Source: Clostridium_AM sp900759715 (GTDB taxonomy: Bacteria > Bacillota > Clostridia > Clostridiales > Clostridiaceae). From it: a stretch of DNA of 64,000 nt. Every line of letters begins with the position of its first letter. Position 1 is the first letter of the stretch. The DNA lies in assembly GCA_900759715.1 (NCBI GenBank), contig CAAEXF010000054.1, forward strand, positions 1-64,000, read 5' to 3'. The notes under the pieces are model-generated. The model had not been told where the DNA came from and searched no databases. It saw only the letters and a program-made list of their open reading frames with translations. The translations under genes and the position numbers were made by a program. Shown piece after piece: positions 35,938-45,011 of the stretch.

Positions 35938-37134
35938 CTATTCTACCACGTAAAATATCTTCTTTATTATTCTCATACAATCGTCTACACGCCCCTTTAA
36001 CTGCTCTTCTTTCAATACATCTATTGCCCTGTTAATAAAAGCATCTGACGTACTTTTCAGAAGTATTTCTGCAAGCTTATCAGCATCTTTTGTATTTCTT
36101 TTGTTTTTAAAAGTTTTAAATCTTTCTTTGTAAACTCTTTCTCCGCATTTTTTAAGCTTAACTATTTCCGGAGAAATATCCTGTATTTTTTGCCATTGGA
36201 TAAACTCATTAATGTATTTATCTAAAATAGACCTATTATTCTCCATTATTTCTTTTCTTTTTCTTCTGTTCTCATCATCAATAGAGCTAACCTTATCAAT
36301 ATCATATAATATTATATTGTCTAAACACTGAACCTCTATCTCTACATCTCTTGGAACAGCTAAATCAAAGATAAGTAACGGTTTTTGTGGTAAGTTATCT
36401 TTCTTTATTACACAATGAGGCGCTGAAGTACAGGATATTATTGAATCAACCTCTTCGTAGTATTTTACTCTATCCTCAAAAGAAATAACTTTTACTCTTT
36501 TATCTTCTATGTCAACAACATTAGGATTTCTAACAGCTATATAAAGCACTTCAAAAGAACCAGATAAAATATATTTAGCTGTTAGCTGACCAACTTCACC
36601 AAATCCCAATATCATAAATTTTCTTGCACCATGCTTTCGACTTTCAGCCACCGCTATTGATGAAGAGGAAACAGGTATTTTATAAAGACTTGATTCAGTT
36701 CTAAACTCTTTTCCACAGGTTACAGCTGCTTGAAAAAGTCTCTGTAACTCCTTATTGATAGACTTAGCCTGCAAAGCTGTTTCATACGCATCTTTTACCT
36801 GGCCTAAAATTTGATCTTCACCTAAAATTAGAGATTGAAATCCACATACCACATCCATGATATGCCTTACAACTTCTTTTCCCTTGTAATGAAAAGTGTA
36901 GTCAACTAAATCTTTATTCCAATTCAATACTTCAAAAATATCATTTACCATGCTTTCATCAGTTCTACCGGAATTAAAATATATCTCTGTTCTATTGCAG
37001 GTACTTATTATTACGACTTCATCACAAACCTTATTTAATCTTCTTACATAGTCTTCACAACGCTTTTGTATTATTGAAAACTTTTCTCTCACTTCTAATT
37101 TAACGTCACTTTTCAGACCTATAAGTTGTATCAT
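35938..37134 (-). CDS. hemA: Glutamyl-tRNA reductase
   Basis: This 398-residue HemA makes glutamate-1-semialdehyde from glutamyl-tRNA. The catalytic Cys is in VIISTCNRTEIYF (about residue 46), followed by LILGEDQILGQVKDAY, the NADPH motif FMILGFGEVGQL and the C-terminal dimerisation helices. It is the first tetrapyrrole gene after the cbiMNQ transport genes. Its promoter is probably the riboswitch-controlled one upstream of cbiP. Confidence 0.95.
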   Translation of the reverse strand: MIQLIGLKSDVKLEVREKFSIIQKRCEDYVRRLNKVCDEVVIISTCNRTEIYFNSGRTDESMVNDIFEVLNWNKDLVDYTFHYKGKEVVRHIMDVVCGFQSLILGEDQILGQVKDAYETALQAKSINKELQRLFQAAVTCGKEFRTESSLYKIPVSSSSIAVAESRKHGARKFMILGFGEVGQLTAKYILSGSFEVLYIAVRNPNVVDIEDKRVKVISFEDRVKYYEEVDSIISCTSAPHCVIKKDNLPQKPLLIFDLAVPRDVEIEVQCLDNIILYDIDKVSSIDDENRRKRKEIMENNRSILDKYINEFIQWQKIQDISPEIVKLKKCGERVYKERFKTFKNKRNTKDADKLAEILLKSTSDAFINRAIDVLKEEQLKGRVDDCMRIIKKIFYVVE

Positions 37135-37200
37135 TTCACCATCTCCATTAAATCTACTATAATTAAAAGTTCTTATAATCCAGTTAAATTTGTAATATAT

Positions 37201-37923
37201 CTACTTAAACAATATAGGACTATTATTAAATGTATAAATCGCTAGTGTCAATGTTATAGTATATAAACATACAGCTCCTAATCTAAAAAATGAAAAATTA
37301 AATTCCTTTGCTAAGTATGGAGTATATCCTCTATAGCCTCTACTATCGATTCCATCTTTTATGCTTTTCCATCTATTCATTGTATTTATAAATAACAGAC
37401 CTGCCATCTTTCCTGTATTTCTAATTCTTAATTTAAATCCATCAAATCCACCTCTAGATTTTATTGAATTATAAAGTATATAGTGTTCTTCATCTATTAC
37501 TACTAAAAATCTTTCCATACTCTTAGTTATATCACATAAGTCTTTTAACCAATTGTGCTTAGATAATATCAATAAAACATCATCTATTGGGGTGGTTAAA
37601 GAAAAAAAGGATAAGCACAAGCCTGCTGATAAGCTTTTAAGCAAAATAATAGCACAGTAGCTTAACCCATAATCAAATATAAAGGTTATAGAAGAAAATG
37701 CAGCAAATGCTCCTATCTCCAACGTGAACTTTGTTACTATTTTTCTATTATTTTTACTATATGCATGTAATATTATAAAAACTATTATGTTTAATATTAT
37801 TGGAACAGCACTATGTGAAAAACCTATTGCCGCAATAGGAAATATGCTTAACAGCATCTTTTCACCAGGATGAATATTAGAAAGCTTACTGATTTTTGAC
37901 AGAGCCATTATCAGTTTTAGCAT
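37201..37923 (-). CDS. cbiQ: Cobalt ECF transporter transmembrane protein
   Basis: This 240-residue EcfT/CbiQ has about five to six membrane segments and the ECF coupling motifs NSIKSRGGFDG and DSRGYRG that contact the ATPase. It joins CbiM and CbiN. The usual cbiO gene does not follow; the only cbiO in the window is at 43138. The start ATG follows GGAAGGAAGAAAA and overlaps the end of cbiN by 38 bp. Confidence 0.9.
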   Translation of the reverse strand: MLKLIMALSKISKLSNIHPGEKMLLSIFPIAAIGFSHSAVPIILNIIVFIILHAYSKNNRKIVTKFTLEIGAFAAFSSITFIFDYGLSYCAIILLKSLSAGLCLSFFSLTTPIDDVLLILSKHNWLKDLCDITKSMERFLVVIDEEHYILYNSIKSRGGFDGFKLRIRNTGKMAGLLFINTMNRWKSIKDGIDSRGYRGYTPYLAKEFNFSFFRLGAVCLYTITLTLAIYTFNNSPILFK

Positions 37924-38185
37924 TTTTCTTCCTTCCTATATAATACCCTATAAATCCTGCCCCTATAGCAGCCTGAAGTGCAAAAAGAAAACTTTCTATT
38001 TCACCTGACGGCGGCTGCCACACACTACTGGCCCAAGGCTTATAATTTTTATCTACCTGATTTATAGTAGTTTCTATTTTTTCATCTGCTCCCCCAAAGC
38101 TTCCGCCTCTCATACTTCCAATAATAAAAGATAAACTCATTAAAACTATACATAAAAGGATTAGCAAAATATTTTTTTTCTTCAA
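37886..38185 (-). CDS. cbiN: Cobalt transport protein CbiN
   Basis: This 99-residue membrane protein has two transmembrane helices (about 5-25 and 68-88) and an extracytoplasmic loop with YKPWASSVWQPPSGEIES, the CbiN signature. It helps CbiM capture Co2+. I chose the TTG at 38185, seven bases after GAGGTG; a GTG at 38200 lies before that site. It is directly after cbiM and overlaps cbiQ. Confidence 0.92.
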   Translation of the reverse strand: MKKKNILLILLCIVLMSLSFIIGSMRGGSFGGADEKIETTINQVDKNYKPWASSVWQPPSGEIESFLFALQAAIGAGFIGYYIGRKKNAKTDNGSVKNQ

Positions 38186-38189
38186 TACA

Positions 38190-38909
38190 CTACACCTCAC
38201 TTAAATCCTTTAATTCTTTAGATGAGTAATTTTCTATAAATTCGAATATCACTACTGTTAAAATACCTTCAATTATAGCAAGAGGTATTTGAGTTATTGC
38301 AAATATAGAAAAAAACTTTACAAAAGATATTAAAATTCCTCCAGTTTTAGCAGGAAAGGCTAAGGCTAACTGTGTAGATGTAGTTAGATAAGTTGCTAAA
38401 TCTCCAAACATTGCTGCTAAAAATACGGCCGCTTTTTTATTTTTTCCCTTAACAACTTTGAAAATCAAGTAAGATACTATTGGCCCTACAATTCCCATTG
38501 AAAATACATTTGCGCCTAAAGTAGTTATTCCTCCATGTGCTAAAAGCAGAGCCTGAAATATAAGAACCAAAAGCCCTATAACTGACATTACAAAAGGTCC
38601 GAACAATATTGCTCCAAGACCTGTTCCTGTAGGATGTGAACAACTTCCTGTAACAGATGGTATCTTCATTGCTGATAGTATAAAAGCATAAGCAGCTACA
38701 AGTCCTAGAAGCATCTTTATATCCTTGTTTTTAGCGGTTTTCTTTTTTATGTGCTTTAATCCCATAATAATAAAAGGTACAGATAAAACAAAATATACAC
38801 CACACCATAACGGTGGTAAAAATCCTTCCGATACATGCATTGCATACACACTAGTAGTTAAGCTTATAATTAATGCTAGGGTCATAAGTATCGTATATTT
38901 TTTCTTCAT
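38190..38909 (-). CDS. cbiM: Cobalt ECF transporter substrate-binding component
   Basis: This 239-residue membrane S-component has a signal-like N-terminal segment ending VYA followed by MHVSEGFLPPLWCG, the conserved N-terminal His motif that binds Co2+. GSCSHPTGTGLGAILFGP (central) is also family-specific. It begins the cbiMNQ set and gives the operon its own cobalt supply. Confidence 0.95.
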   Translation of the reverse strand: MKKKYTILMTLALIISLTTSVYAMHVSEGFLPPLWCGVYFVLSVPFIIMGLKHIKKKTAKNKDIKMLLGLVAAYAFILSAMKIPSVTGSCSHPTGTGLGAILFGPFVMSVIGLLVLIFQALLLAHGGITTLGANVFSMGIVGPIVSYLIFKVVKGKNKKAAVFLAAMFGDLATYLTTSTQLALAFPAKTGGILISFVKFFSIFAITQIPLAIIEGILTVVIFEFIENYSSKELKDLSEV

Positions 38910-38939
38910 TTATATTCCCCCATATTTTTGATAATTAAT

Positions 38940-40055
38940 TTAAATTTTTAATGATCTTAAGGTTTTTATAAGCAGCTCATTACATGTTCTATCTTTTATA
39001 GCAAACCTTACATAATCTTTGTCCAATCCCATGAAGTTATCACATTTTCTTATAACGACTCCTTTGTCTAAGCATAGATTATATAAACTATTACAATCTA
39101 ATTCTTGAAGCTTACACAAAATAAAATTACTATATGTATTGTATACCCTTTCAATAAAAGCCATACTTTTCAGCTCTTCAGTGATGAATTCTCTTTCTAC
39201 TTCAACCCACTCCAATGACTTTTCTATATATTCCTTGTCACTCAAAGAATATTTTGCTGCAATTTCAGCAAAGCAATTTACATTCCATGGGTTTTGTTTA
39301 CTTTCTATTTTTTTTATCATTTCCTTATCTGCTGATATTCCATATCCTAGCCTTATTCCAGGCATAGCATAAAATTTTGTTAAAGCCTTTATTATAAATA
39401 TACAACTATAACTTTCCGCTTCTTTTAAAAAACTAAATCCTCTTTTTCCTGTGAATTCAATAAAAGCCTCATCAATAATAATTTTTTTATTATTCTTCTC
39501 ACAATAATCCATAATTTCTTTAAATTTATTCCTGTCTATTACTGAACCATTGGGATTATTAGGATTTCCTATAACTAAAGCCTCTGTTTCCTTAAGCTTT
39601 AAATATATATCATCATAATCATACTCTAAATCCTTTGTTAAAAAGGAGTACTTTATATCACATCCCCATTTTAGAGCGCTTTTTTCATACTCTACAAATG
39701 ATGGCACCGTCAAACATACACTTTTAAAGCAGCTTATTGACAAATCTATAACCTCTGCTGCTCCGTTTCCTAGTACTATGCTATCCTCATATAATTTTGA
39801 GTCTACCGTTTCTATATGGGTTAGCTCATTTTCAAAATAATCTTTACTAAATTTTATATAATCCACAATATAACCTTTCAGCTTCCTATATTGTATGTCT
39901 GGATACCTTTCCACAGAGTCCAAAGCTTCTTCTATATGATTTTTAAAGCTTTTCGGCACCCCAAGAGGGTTTATATTCGAACTAAAATCAATTAGTTTCT
40001 TGCCTTTGAACAAACCTTCTGTATAAACATCTCCTCCATGCTCCAATGTAATCAC
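38940..40055 (-). CDS. cobD: Threonine-phosphate decarboxylase (CobD, class I/II aminotransferase fold)
   Basis: This 371-residue PLP enzyme starts EHGGDVY and FSSNINPLGVP. It has NPNNPNGSVIDR, IIDEAFIEFTG and the PLP lysine region IIKALTKFYAMPGIRLGYG. It resembles histidinol-phosphate aminotransferase, but the cbiB and cbiP neighbours and the PduX gene identify it as CobD, which makes (R)-1-amino-2-propanol phosphate. It lies between cbiB and cbiM. Confidence 0.92.
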   Translation of the reverse strand: MITLEHGGDVYTEGLFKGKKLIDFSSNINPLGVPKSFKNHIEEALDSVERYPDIQYRKLKGYIVDYIKFSKDYFENELTHIETVDSKLYEDSIVLGNGAAEVIDLSISCFKSVCLTVPSFVEYEKSALKWGCDIKYSFLTKDLEYDYDDIYLKLKETEALVIGNPNNPNGSVIDRNKFKEIMDYCEKNNKKIIIDEAFIEFTGKRGFSFLKEAESYSCIFIIKALTKFYAMPGIRLGYGISADKEMIKKIESKQNPWNVNCFAEIAAKYSLSDKEYIEKSLEWVEVEREFITEELKSMAFIERVYNTYSNFILCKLQELDCNSLYNLCLDKGVVIRKCDNFMGLDKDYVRFAIKDRTCNELLIKTLRSLKI

Positions 40056-40120
40056 TTCCTGTATGTTTATTTTAGTATTATATGTTTTACTATAATTAAC
40101 AGATGTTTATTTATTGATAA

Positions 40121-41092
40121 CTAAACTTTAATCATTAATATTCCTAAGATATACATTACAACCATCAGTATTTCTGCGGCATACATAAGCTTTATACAGT
40201 CATTTATATTCTCAAAACTTAGATCCAGCTTCTTATCTCCAATAGTTGGTTTGTATACAACTTCTCCAAAATAAATATTTGTACCTCCAAGTTGTATTCT
40301 CATAGCTCCTGCTGCAGCTCCTTCTGGATAAGCACAATTAGGACTTTTATGATTTTTTCTATCTCTTATCATTATTTTAAAACTTTCAATTGGATTTCCC
40401 TTTACAATAAAGGCAACTATACAGATAAGTAACCCTGTAAGCCTTGCAGGTATAAGGTTAACTACATCATCTACCTTTGCTGGAAAGAATCCAATATGTT
40501 TATACTTTTCATTCATATATCCAAGCATTGAGTCCATTGTGTTAATACCTTTATACATCATTGCTAAAGGAGCTCCACCAATTATGGCATAAAATAACGG
40601 AGCAATTACTCCATCTGCTGCATTTTCTGCTACTGTCTCTACATCTGCTCTTATTATTTCTTTATCACCAAGACTCTTGGTATCTCTTCCAACTATATAT
40701 GAAAGTTTTATTCTGGCATCTTCTAAGTCATTGTTCTTTAATGCATAGTACACCTTTTTAGCTTCGCTGCTCAAACACTTAGCTGCAAGGGTAGTCCATA
40801 TTATCATTACATTTAAAACATGATATAACCATAAAACATGTTTTGTTATAGCAAGTATAAAAAATGGAATGATAAAGCTTATAAGTGCAACTACTACTAC
40901 AATAAGACCTCCAAAAGCTTTAATGCCAGCATCAGTTTTGCACAGCTTTCTTCCCTTTTTTTCTAAATAAGCTATGAATTTGCCTATATAAATAACTGGA
41001 TGTGGAAACCAATGAGGATCTCCAATTACCCAATCTATTAGTATGGCTAACAATATGTCTAAAACATTGGTCATAAGGAAAGATGTAATCAA
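40121..41092 (-). CDS. cbiB: Adenosylcobinamide-phosphate synthase
   Basis: This 323-residue integral membrane amide ligase attaches the aminopropanol linker. It contains LIDWVIGDPHWFPHPVIYIG, VAENAADGVIAPLFYAIIGGAPLA, MDSMLGYMNEKY and CAYPEGAAAGAMRIQLGG. The start is a TTG at 41092, spaced after GAGGTGAGAAATT. It is between cbiP and cobD. Confidence 0.95.
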   Translation of the reverse strand: MITSFLMTNVLDILLAILIDWVIGDPHWFPHPVIYIGKFIAYLEKKGRKLCKTDAGIKAFGGLIVVVVALISFIIPFFILAITKHVLWLYHVLNVMIIWTTLAAKCLSSEAKKVYYALKNNDLEDARIKLSYIVGRDTKSLGDKEIIRADVETVAENAADGVIAPLFYAIIGGAPLAMMYKGINTMDSMLGYMNEKYKHIGFFPAKVDDVVNLIPARLTGLLICIVAFIVKGNPIESFKIMIRDRKNHKSPNCAYPEGAAAGAMRIQLGGTNIYFGEVVYKPTIGDKKLDLSFENINDCIKLMYAAEILMVVMYILGILMIKV

Positions 41093-41111
41093 AATTTCTC
41101 ACCTCAAAAAT

Positions 41112-42644
41112 TTATTTATTTTCTTTTAGATGCTTCAATCCCATTACTTCGTAGATTTTATTAATATCCAAGCTTTCCCTAACAATGTCAGCAAGCTTAT
41201 CTAACTCTTTTTCTCTAAGGCTTTCATAGGTGCTTGACTTTTTAACCTCTAATCCTTTTGATAGCCTTATCTTATTTAAAATATATTCTCTAAAGTCTAC
41301 TCCATCAAAGATTCCATGTATATAAGTTCCCATAATATTTCCTTCTTCATTTATAGCCCCATCATTAAGCTCAACCTTTTCACCGTTTTTATCCATAATT
41401 TTAAATAAAGGTTTTGCATTTTTACCATAATTGCATATTCCCATATGAATTTCATAGCCATAAATATTTAGTTTTCTATTTTCCTTTGACTCCTCATTCT
41501 TATACACATTAAACTTTTCTATACTTTCAGCATTTACTCTTGTAGTTACTTTTTCTTCTTCAAATATAGTTTCTACATCTAGTACTCCCATACCTTCTGT
41601 TTCTTTTACATCTGTTTCTACACCATAAGGATCCTTTAGAACTTTTCCAAGTATTTGATAGCCACCACATATGCCAATAAGTAATCCAGTTTTACTATAA
41701 TCCTTTATAGCTTTTTCCAATCCACAGGCTCTTAACTTAAGCAAATCTTCAATAGTATTCTTACTTCCTGGAATAATAATAAGATCAGGATGTCCTAGTT
41801 CTTCTACGGAAGTTACAAATCTTACCGAAACATCTTCCTCACTTTTTAAAGCATCCAAGTCAGTAAAATTAGAAATATGCGGCAACTTAATTACGGCGAT
41901 ATCAATATTACCTGTAATTTTAGTATTAAATTCTACTGCTCCATCTTCATCTTCCAATGCCAGGGTAAAATGTGGAACTACCCCCATACAGGTCACTTTT
42001 ATAATATCTTCTAGCATAGTAAGGCCTGGTTTTAATATCTCCACATCTCCTCTAAATTTATTAATTATAGTACCTTTAACTCTAGCTCTTTCTTCTTCAG
42101 TAAATAAGAGCATTGTACCAGCAAGTGATGCAAAAACCCCTCCCTTATCTATATCACCAGCTATAATTACAGGTGCATCAACTAGTTCCGCCATACCCAT
42201 GTTTACTATGTCTCTGTCTCTTAAATTTATTTCTGCAGGACTTCCTGCACCTTCCATTACTATTATATCAAATTTTTGTTCCATACTTTCAAAATGATCT
42301 TTTAACATATCTCTAAATTCTAGTTTCATATTATGATATTCCATAGCTGTGCTATTTCCGTAAACCTTGCCATTAACTATGATTTGACACTTTTTATCTG
42401 ATGTAGGCTTCAAAAGTATAGGATTCATATATGCTTCTGGTTGAAGACCTGCAGCATATGCTTGGAGTACTTGAGCACGTCCCATTTCTTTGCCATCTAA
42501 AGTTATGTATGAATTTAACGACATATTTTGAGCTTTAAACGGGCAAACTGAATATCCATCCTGCTTAAAAATTCTGCATAACGCCGTCACTAGTATACTT
42601 TTTCCTACGGAAGATCCAGTTCCTTGAATCATTATTTTTGCCAT
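41112..42644 (-). CDS. cbiP: Cobyric acid synthase
   Basis: This 510-residue CbiP/CobQ amidates the remaining b, d, e and g carboxylates of adenosylcobyrinic diamide. The P-loop is QGTGSSVGKSILVTALCRI (about 7-25), followed by PFKAQNMSLNSY and GRAQVLQA. The C-terminal glutaminase has GLLIGICGGYQILGK. It is the first gene after the cobalamin riboswitch at 42850-43020 and its terminator. The ATG at 42644 follows GAGGGGGATATATATTT. Confidence 0.96.
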   Translation of the reverse strand: MAKIMIQGTGSSVGKSILVTALCRIFKQDGYSVCPFKAQNMSLNSYITLDGKEMGRAQVLQAYAAGLQPEAYMNPILLKPTSDKKCQIIVNGKVYGNSTAMEYHNMKLEFRDMLKDHFESMEQKFDIIVMEGAGSPAEINLRDRDIVNMGMAELVDAPVIIAGDIDKGGVFASLAGTMLLFTEEERARVKGTIINKFRGDVEILKPGLTMLEDIIKVTCMGVVPHFTLALEDEDGAVEFNTKITGNIDIAVIKLPHISNFTDLDALKSEEDVSVRFVTSVEELGHPDLIIIPGSKNTIEDLLKLRACGLEKAIKDYSKTGLLIGICGGYQILGKVLKDPYGVETDVKETEGMGVLDVETIFEEEKVTTRVNAESIEKFNVYKNEESKENRKLNIYGYEIHMGICNYGKNAKPLFKIMDKNGEKVELNDGAINEEGNIMGTYIHGIFDGVDFREYILNKIRLSKGLEVKKSSTYESLREKELDKLADIVRESLDINKIYEVMGLKHLKENK

Positions 42645-42755
42645 AAATATATATCCCCCTCTTGTATATATAAATTCCGCTTTACTAATTATACATTAAT
42701 TGCTAAATTATTTTTACACCAAATTACATATAAGCATTTTTTTTCAAAAATTTAA

Positions 42756-42811
42756 GCAGCAAACTTCCAAAGTCTGCTGCCTTTAACATAAAAAAACCGG
42801 CTTAAGCCGGA
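42756..42811 (-). terminator. Terminator hairpins of the cobalamin riboswitch
   Basis: On the minus strand TTCCGGCTTAAGCCGG followed by TTTTTTT (42811-42785) is a strong rho-independent terminator downstream of the riboswitch. A second hairpin, CAGCAGACTTTGGAAGTTTGCTG (42779-42757), follows it and ends in a T-rich stretch. Together they would stop transcription before cbiP when cobalamin is bound. Confidence 0.8.
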
Positions 42812-42849
42812 AGTGATCATATTAAAAGTACTTTCCCTCCGAAAGCTTA

Positions 42850-43020
42850 TACTACTCACATCTAGGCAGGTCTCCTGGCTTATGAATCATTCTCGCCTTC
42901 ACCTTCCTCTTATGAAGAGTGGCATGCTGAAGGTTCGTCATCAATTACAGTAGCGGGGGCTGCTGCGGACTTTAACCGCATTCCCTTTTCACCTTTTAAA
43001 AGGCACCTAAACTCGTAATA
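42850..43020 (-). promoter_or_regulatory. Cobalamin (B12) riboswitch
   Basis: The minus strand carries the B12-riboswitch core in order: GGTGCC at the 5' end, GGGAATGCGGTTAAAGTCCGC, GCAGCCCCCGCTACTGTAA (the B12 box), and the closing GCCAGGAGACCTGCC. It lies upstream of cbiP and is followed by terminator hairpins, so it is a transcriptional OFF switch for the biosynthetic operon. A promoter-like TTGACA (43065-43060) and TAAACT (43042-43037) with a 17-bp spacer lie just upstream. Confidence 0.95.
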
Positions 43021-43137
43021 TTTATTTTTCAATTTTAGTTTATTATAGCCCAACATATATGTCAATAATATCTATTTGTAATATGTAGCCATAATAACTT
43101 ATAAAAATAACCTCAGCAATGTCTAATGCCTTTTTTC

Positions 43138-43863
43138 TCACTTTATGTTATTTTCTATTAAAAAGCTATTATCATTAATTACAATATCATAATCGTCATC
43201 TCTTATAATACTATGATCCTCTGCAAATACCAATACTCTCTTAAAAATACCTTGTACATATTCAAAATCATGAGTAGAACAAATTATAGTTTTTCCGCTG
43301 CTATTTAATTTAATCATAAGCTCTCTCAAAAACTTTTTCCCCTTTGGATCAATTGCATTCATAGGTTCATCTAAAATTAAAACTTCTGGATTTAAAGCAA
43401 GTACAGCAGCTATAGCAACTCTTTTTTTCTCTCCACCACTTAAGTTATATGGCTCTCTATCTTTTAGATCTTCAATATCAAGAAGTCTCAAACAGTCACA
43501 AACTCTTCTGTCTACTTCCTTATCATCCATTCCCATTTGTCTTGGTCCAAAGGCTATTTCATCGTAAACATTTGAACAAAAAAGTTGTGCATCAGAATTT
43601 TGAAATACAAATCCAACTTTTTTATGAAAAAGCTTACTAAAATTACTATTCTCCATTTTCTTCTTATCTACTTCTTCACTATTAAAATAATACTTTCCTT
43701 TTGTCGCAAATATTATTCCATTTAATAACTTTAGAAAAGTTGATTTTCCACTTCCATTTGGACCTATTAAAGCGATTGCTTCTCCTTCTTTAATATCTAC
43801 ATTTATATTTTTTAACACTTCTGCATCTTTGTATTTAAAAATAATATCTTTAATTTGAATCAT
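43138..43863 (-). CDS. cbiO: Energy-coupling factor ABC ATPase (CbiO-type)
   Basis: This roughly 241-residue ABC ATPase has Walker A GPNGSGKSTFL, Q-loop FQNSDAQLFCSNVYDEIAFGPRQ (the CbiO/EcfA signature), LSGGEKKRVAIA and Walker B VLILDEPMNAID. It powers the ECF cobalt or nickel transporters. I chose the ATG at 43863, spaced after AGGATG; a longer frame to 43923 overlaps the upstream gene. It is the only cbiO in the window and lies upstream of the riboswitch. Confidence 0.92.
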   Translation of the reverse strand: MIQIKDIIFKYKDAEVLKNINVDIKEGEAIALIGPNGSGKSTFLKLLNGIIFATKGKYYFNSEEVDKKKMENSNFSKLFHKKVGFVFQNSDAQLFCSNVYDEIAFGPRQMGMDDKEVDRRVCDCLRLLDIEDLKDREPYNLSGGEKKRVAIAAVLALNPEVLILDEPMNAIDPKGKKFLRELMIKLNSSGKTIICSTHDFEYVQGIFKRVLVFAEDHSIIRDDDYDIVINDNSFLIENNIK

Positions 43864-43867
43864 AATA

Positions 43868-44665
43868 TCACATCCTAGCAAAATAAAAATACAACAATAT
43901 AACAAGCATATTGACAGAACCATATATCAAGTCTTTGGTACCAAATTTTGAATTTGTATAAGATGAATATTCTCCTGTAAACCCTCTACATTCCATAGCT
44001 GAATACATTTCGTCACCCATTTCTTTTGACTTTAAAAAAAGATTACCCATTATTCTTGTTACAGATGAATATTTATTATCATTTTTTCCAATAGATCTTA
44101 ACCTTAATGCATAAAACATTTCTAATGAGAATTCACCTAAAATGTATATATATTTTATAGTAATATCAAAAACCAATATAAATACATCTGGTATAAAGAA
44201 AAGCTTTAGTGCCTTTGTTATGTCGTGCCATTTAGTAGTATAAGATAGTATATTAACAATAATTATAGTGCCAATTACCTTTGTAATTAATAAAATACTA
44301 TTTTTTACATTTCCCATCATTATTGAAGGTGCAAGCATTACTAACGTAAACAAGGGAACAACTAAACTTATAGATAAAACCTTTTTTATGTCTTCTACAT
44401 CTAATAAACTTAAAATTAATAGAAAATATACATCTACTAAAAGTATATATGTAAAGTTTTTTGACATTGATAAAAATATTATATTTAAAACTGTAAATAA
44501 AACCTTTACAGCACTATTAATATTATATATAAAACCATTATTAATCTTAGAGTTTCTCTTTATTAAGGATAACACATGAAGTATAGAAAATATACTTTTA
44601 TCTATGAACTTGTCCTTATCATTTTGTGGTACATAGTTATCTTTTTTAAAAAGCCATTCTTCCAT
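43868..44665 (-). CDS. Second ECF transporter transmembrane protein (EcfT/CbiQ type)
   Basis: This 265-residue EcfT has five to six membrane segments and the coupling motifs FYALRLRSIGKN and YSAMECRGFTGEY near the C-terminus. It has a longer, charged N-terminal segment than the cbiQ at 37201. The cbiO gene starts 5 bp after its stop, so they form a pair. No S-component is adjacent; it might share CbiMN or a distant partner. Its substrate is unproven. Confidence 0.85.
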   Translation of the reverse strand: MEEWLFKKDNYVPQNDKDKFIDKSIFSILHVLSLIKRNSKINNGFIYNINSAVKVLFTVLNIIFLSMSKNFTYILLVDVYFLLILSLLDVEDIKKVLSISLVVPLFTLVMLAPSIMMGNVKNSILLITKVIGTIIIVNILSYTTKWHDITKALKLFFIPDVFILVFDITIKYIYILGEFSLEMFYALRLRSIGKNDNKYSSVTRIMGNLFLKSKEMGDEMYSAMECRGFTGEYSSYTNSKFGTKDLIYGSVNMLVILLYFYFARM

Positions 44666-45011
44666 AAATCACACCTGCACATTCTATGTATTTAAATATA
44701 AGTGAAAAAATAATCTTACTTAAATATCACTATTATCCCAATAATTTCTAAATAATTAAAATAAAAAATACTTTTCTGTTAAAAATATATCATAATTAAA
44801 CACTTATTTTCACGGATCCATATCTTCACCTAATATCTATGCATTGTCTGAAAACAGCATAAAACTCAAATCATTAATTTATAACAAAACATATTAAGCT
44901 TTTATTTAAGTATATCCTAAACTTAAATATTTTGAAAGGATTTTACATCATTTTGTAGAATATATGTAGAATATATAACAATATGAATTTTTACTTAAGG
45001 AGGAGGTTGAA
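44666..45011. other. Divergent intergenic region before the histidine kinase
   Basis: This AT-rich stretch holds the leftward start of ecfT and the rightward start of the histidine kinase. An 11-bp tandem repeat, TGTAGAATATA twice (44954-44975), lies 40-60 bp before the kinase ATG. AAGGAGGAGG (44997-45006) is its ribosome site. No gene is visible otherwise. Confidence 0.4.

Noticed and set aside
38449..38643. Alternative leftward frame within cbiM
   Set aside because: Lies wholly inside CbiM, which matches its family along its full length.
42756..42781. Hairpin as a possible tRNA or small RNA
   Set aside because: Too short and positioned as part of the riboswitch terminator region.
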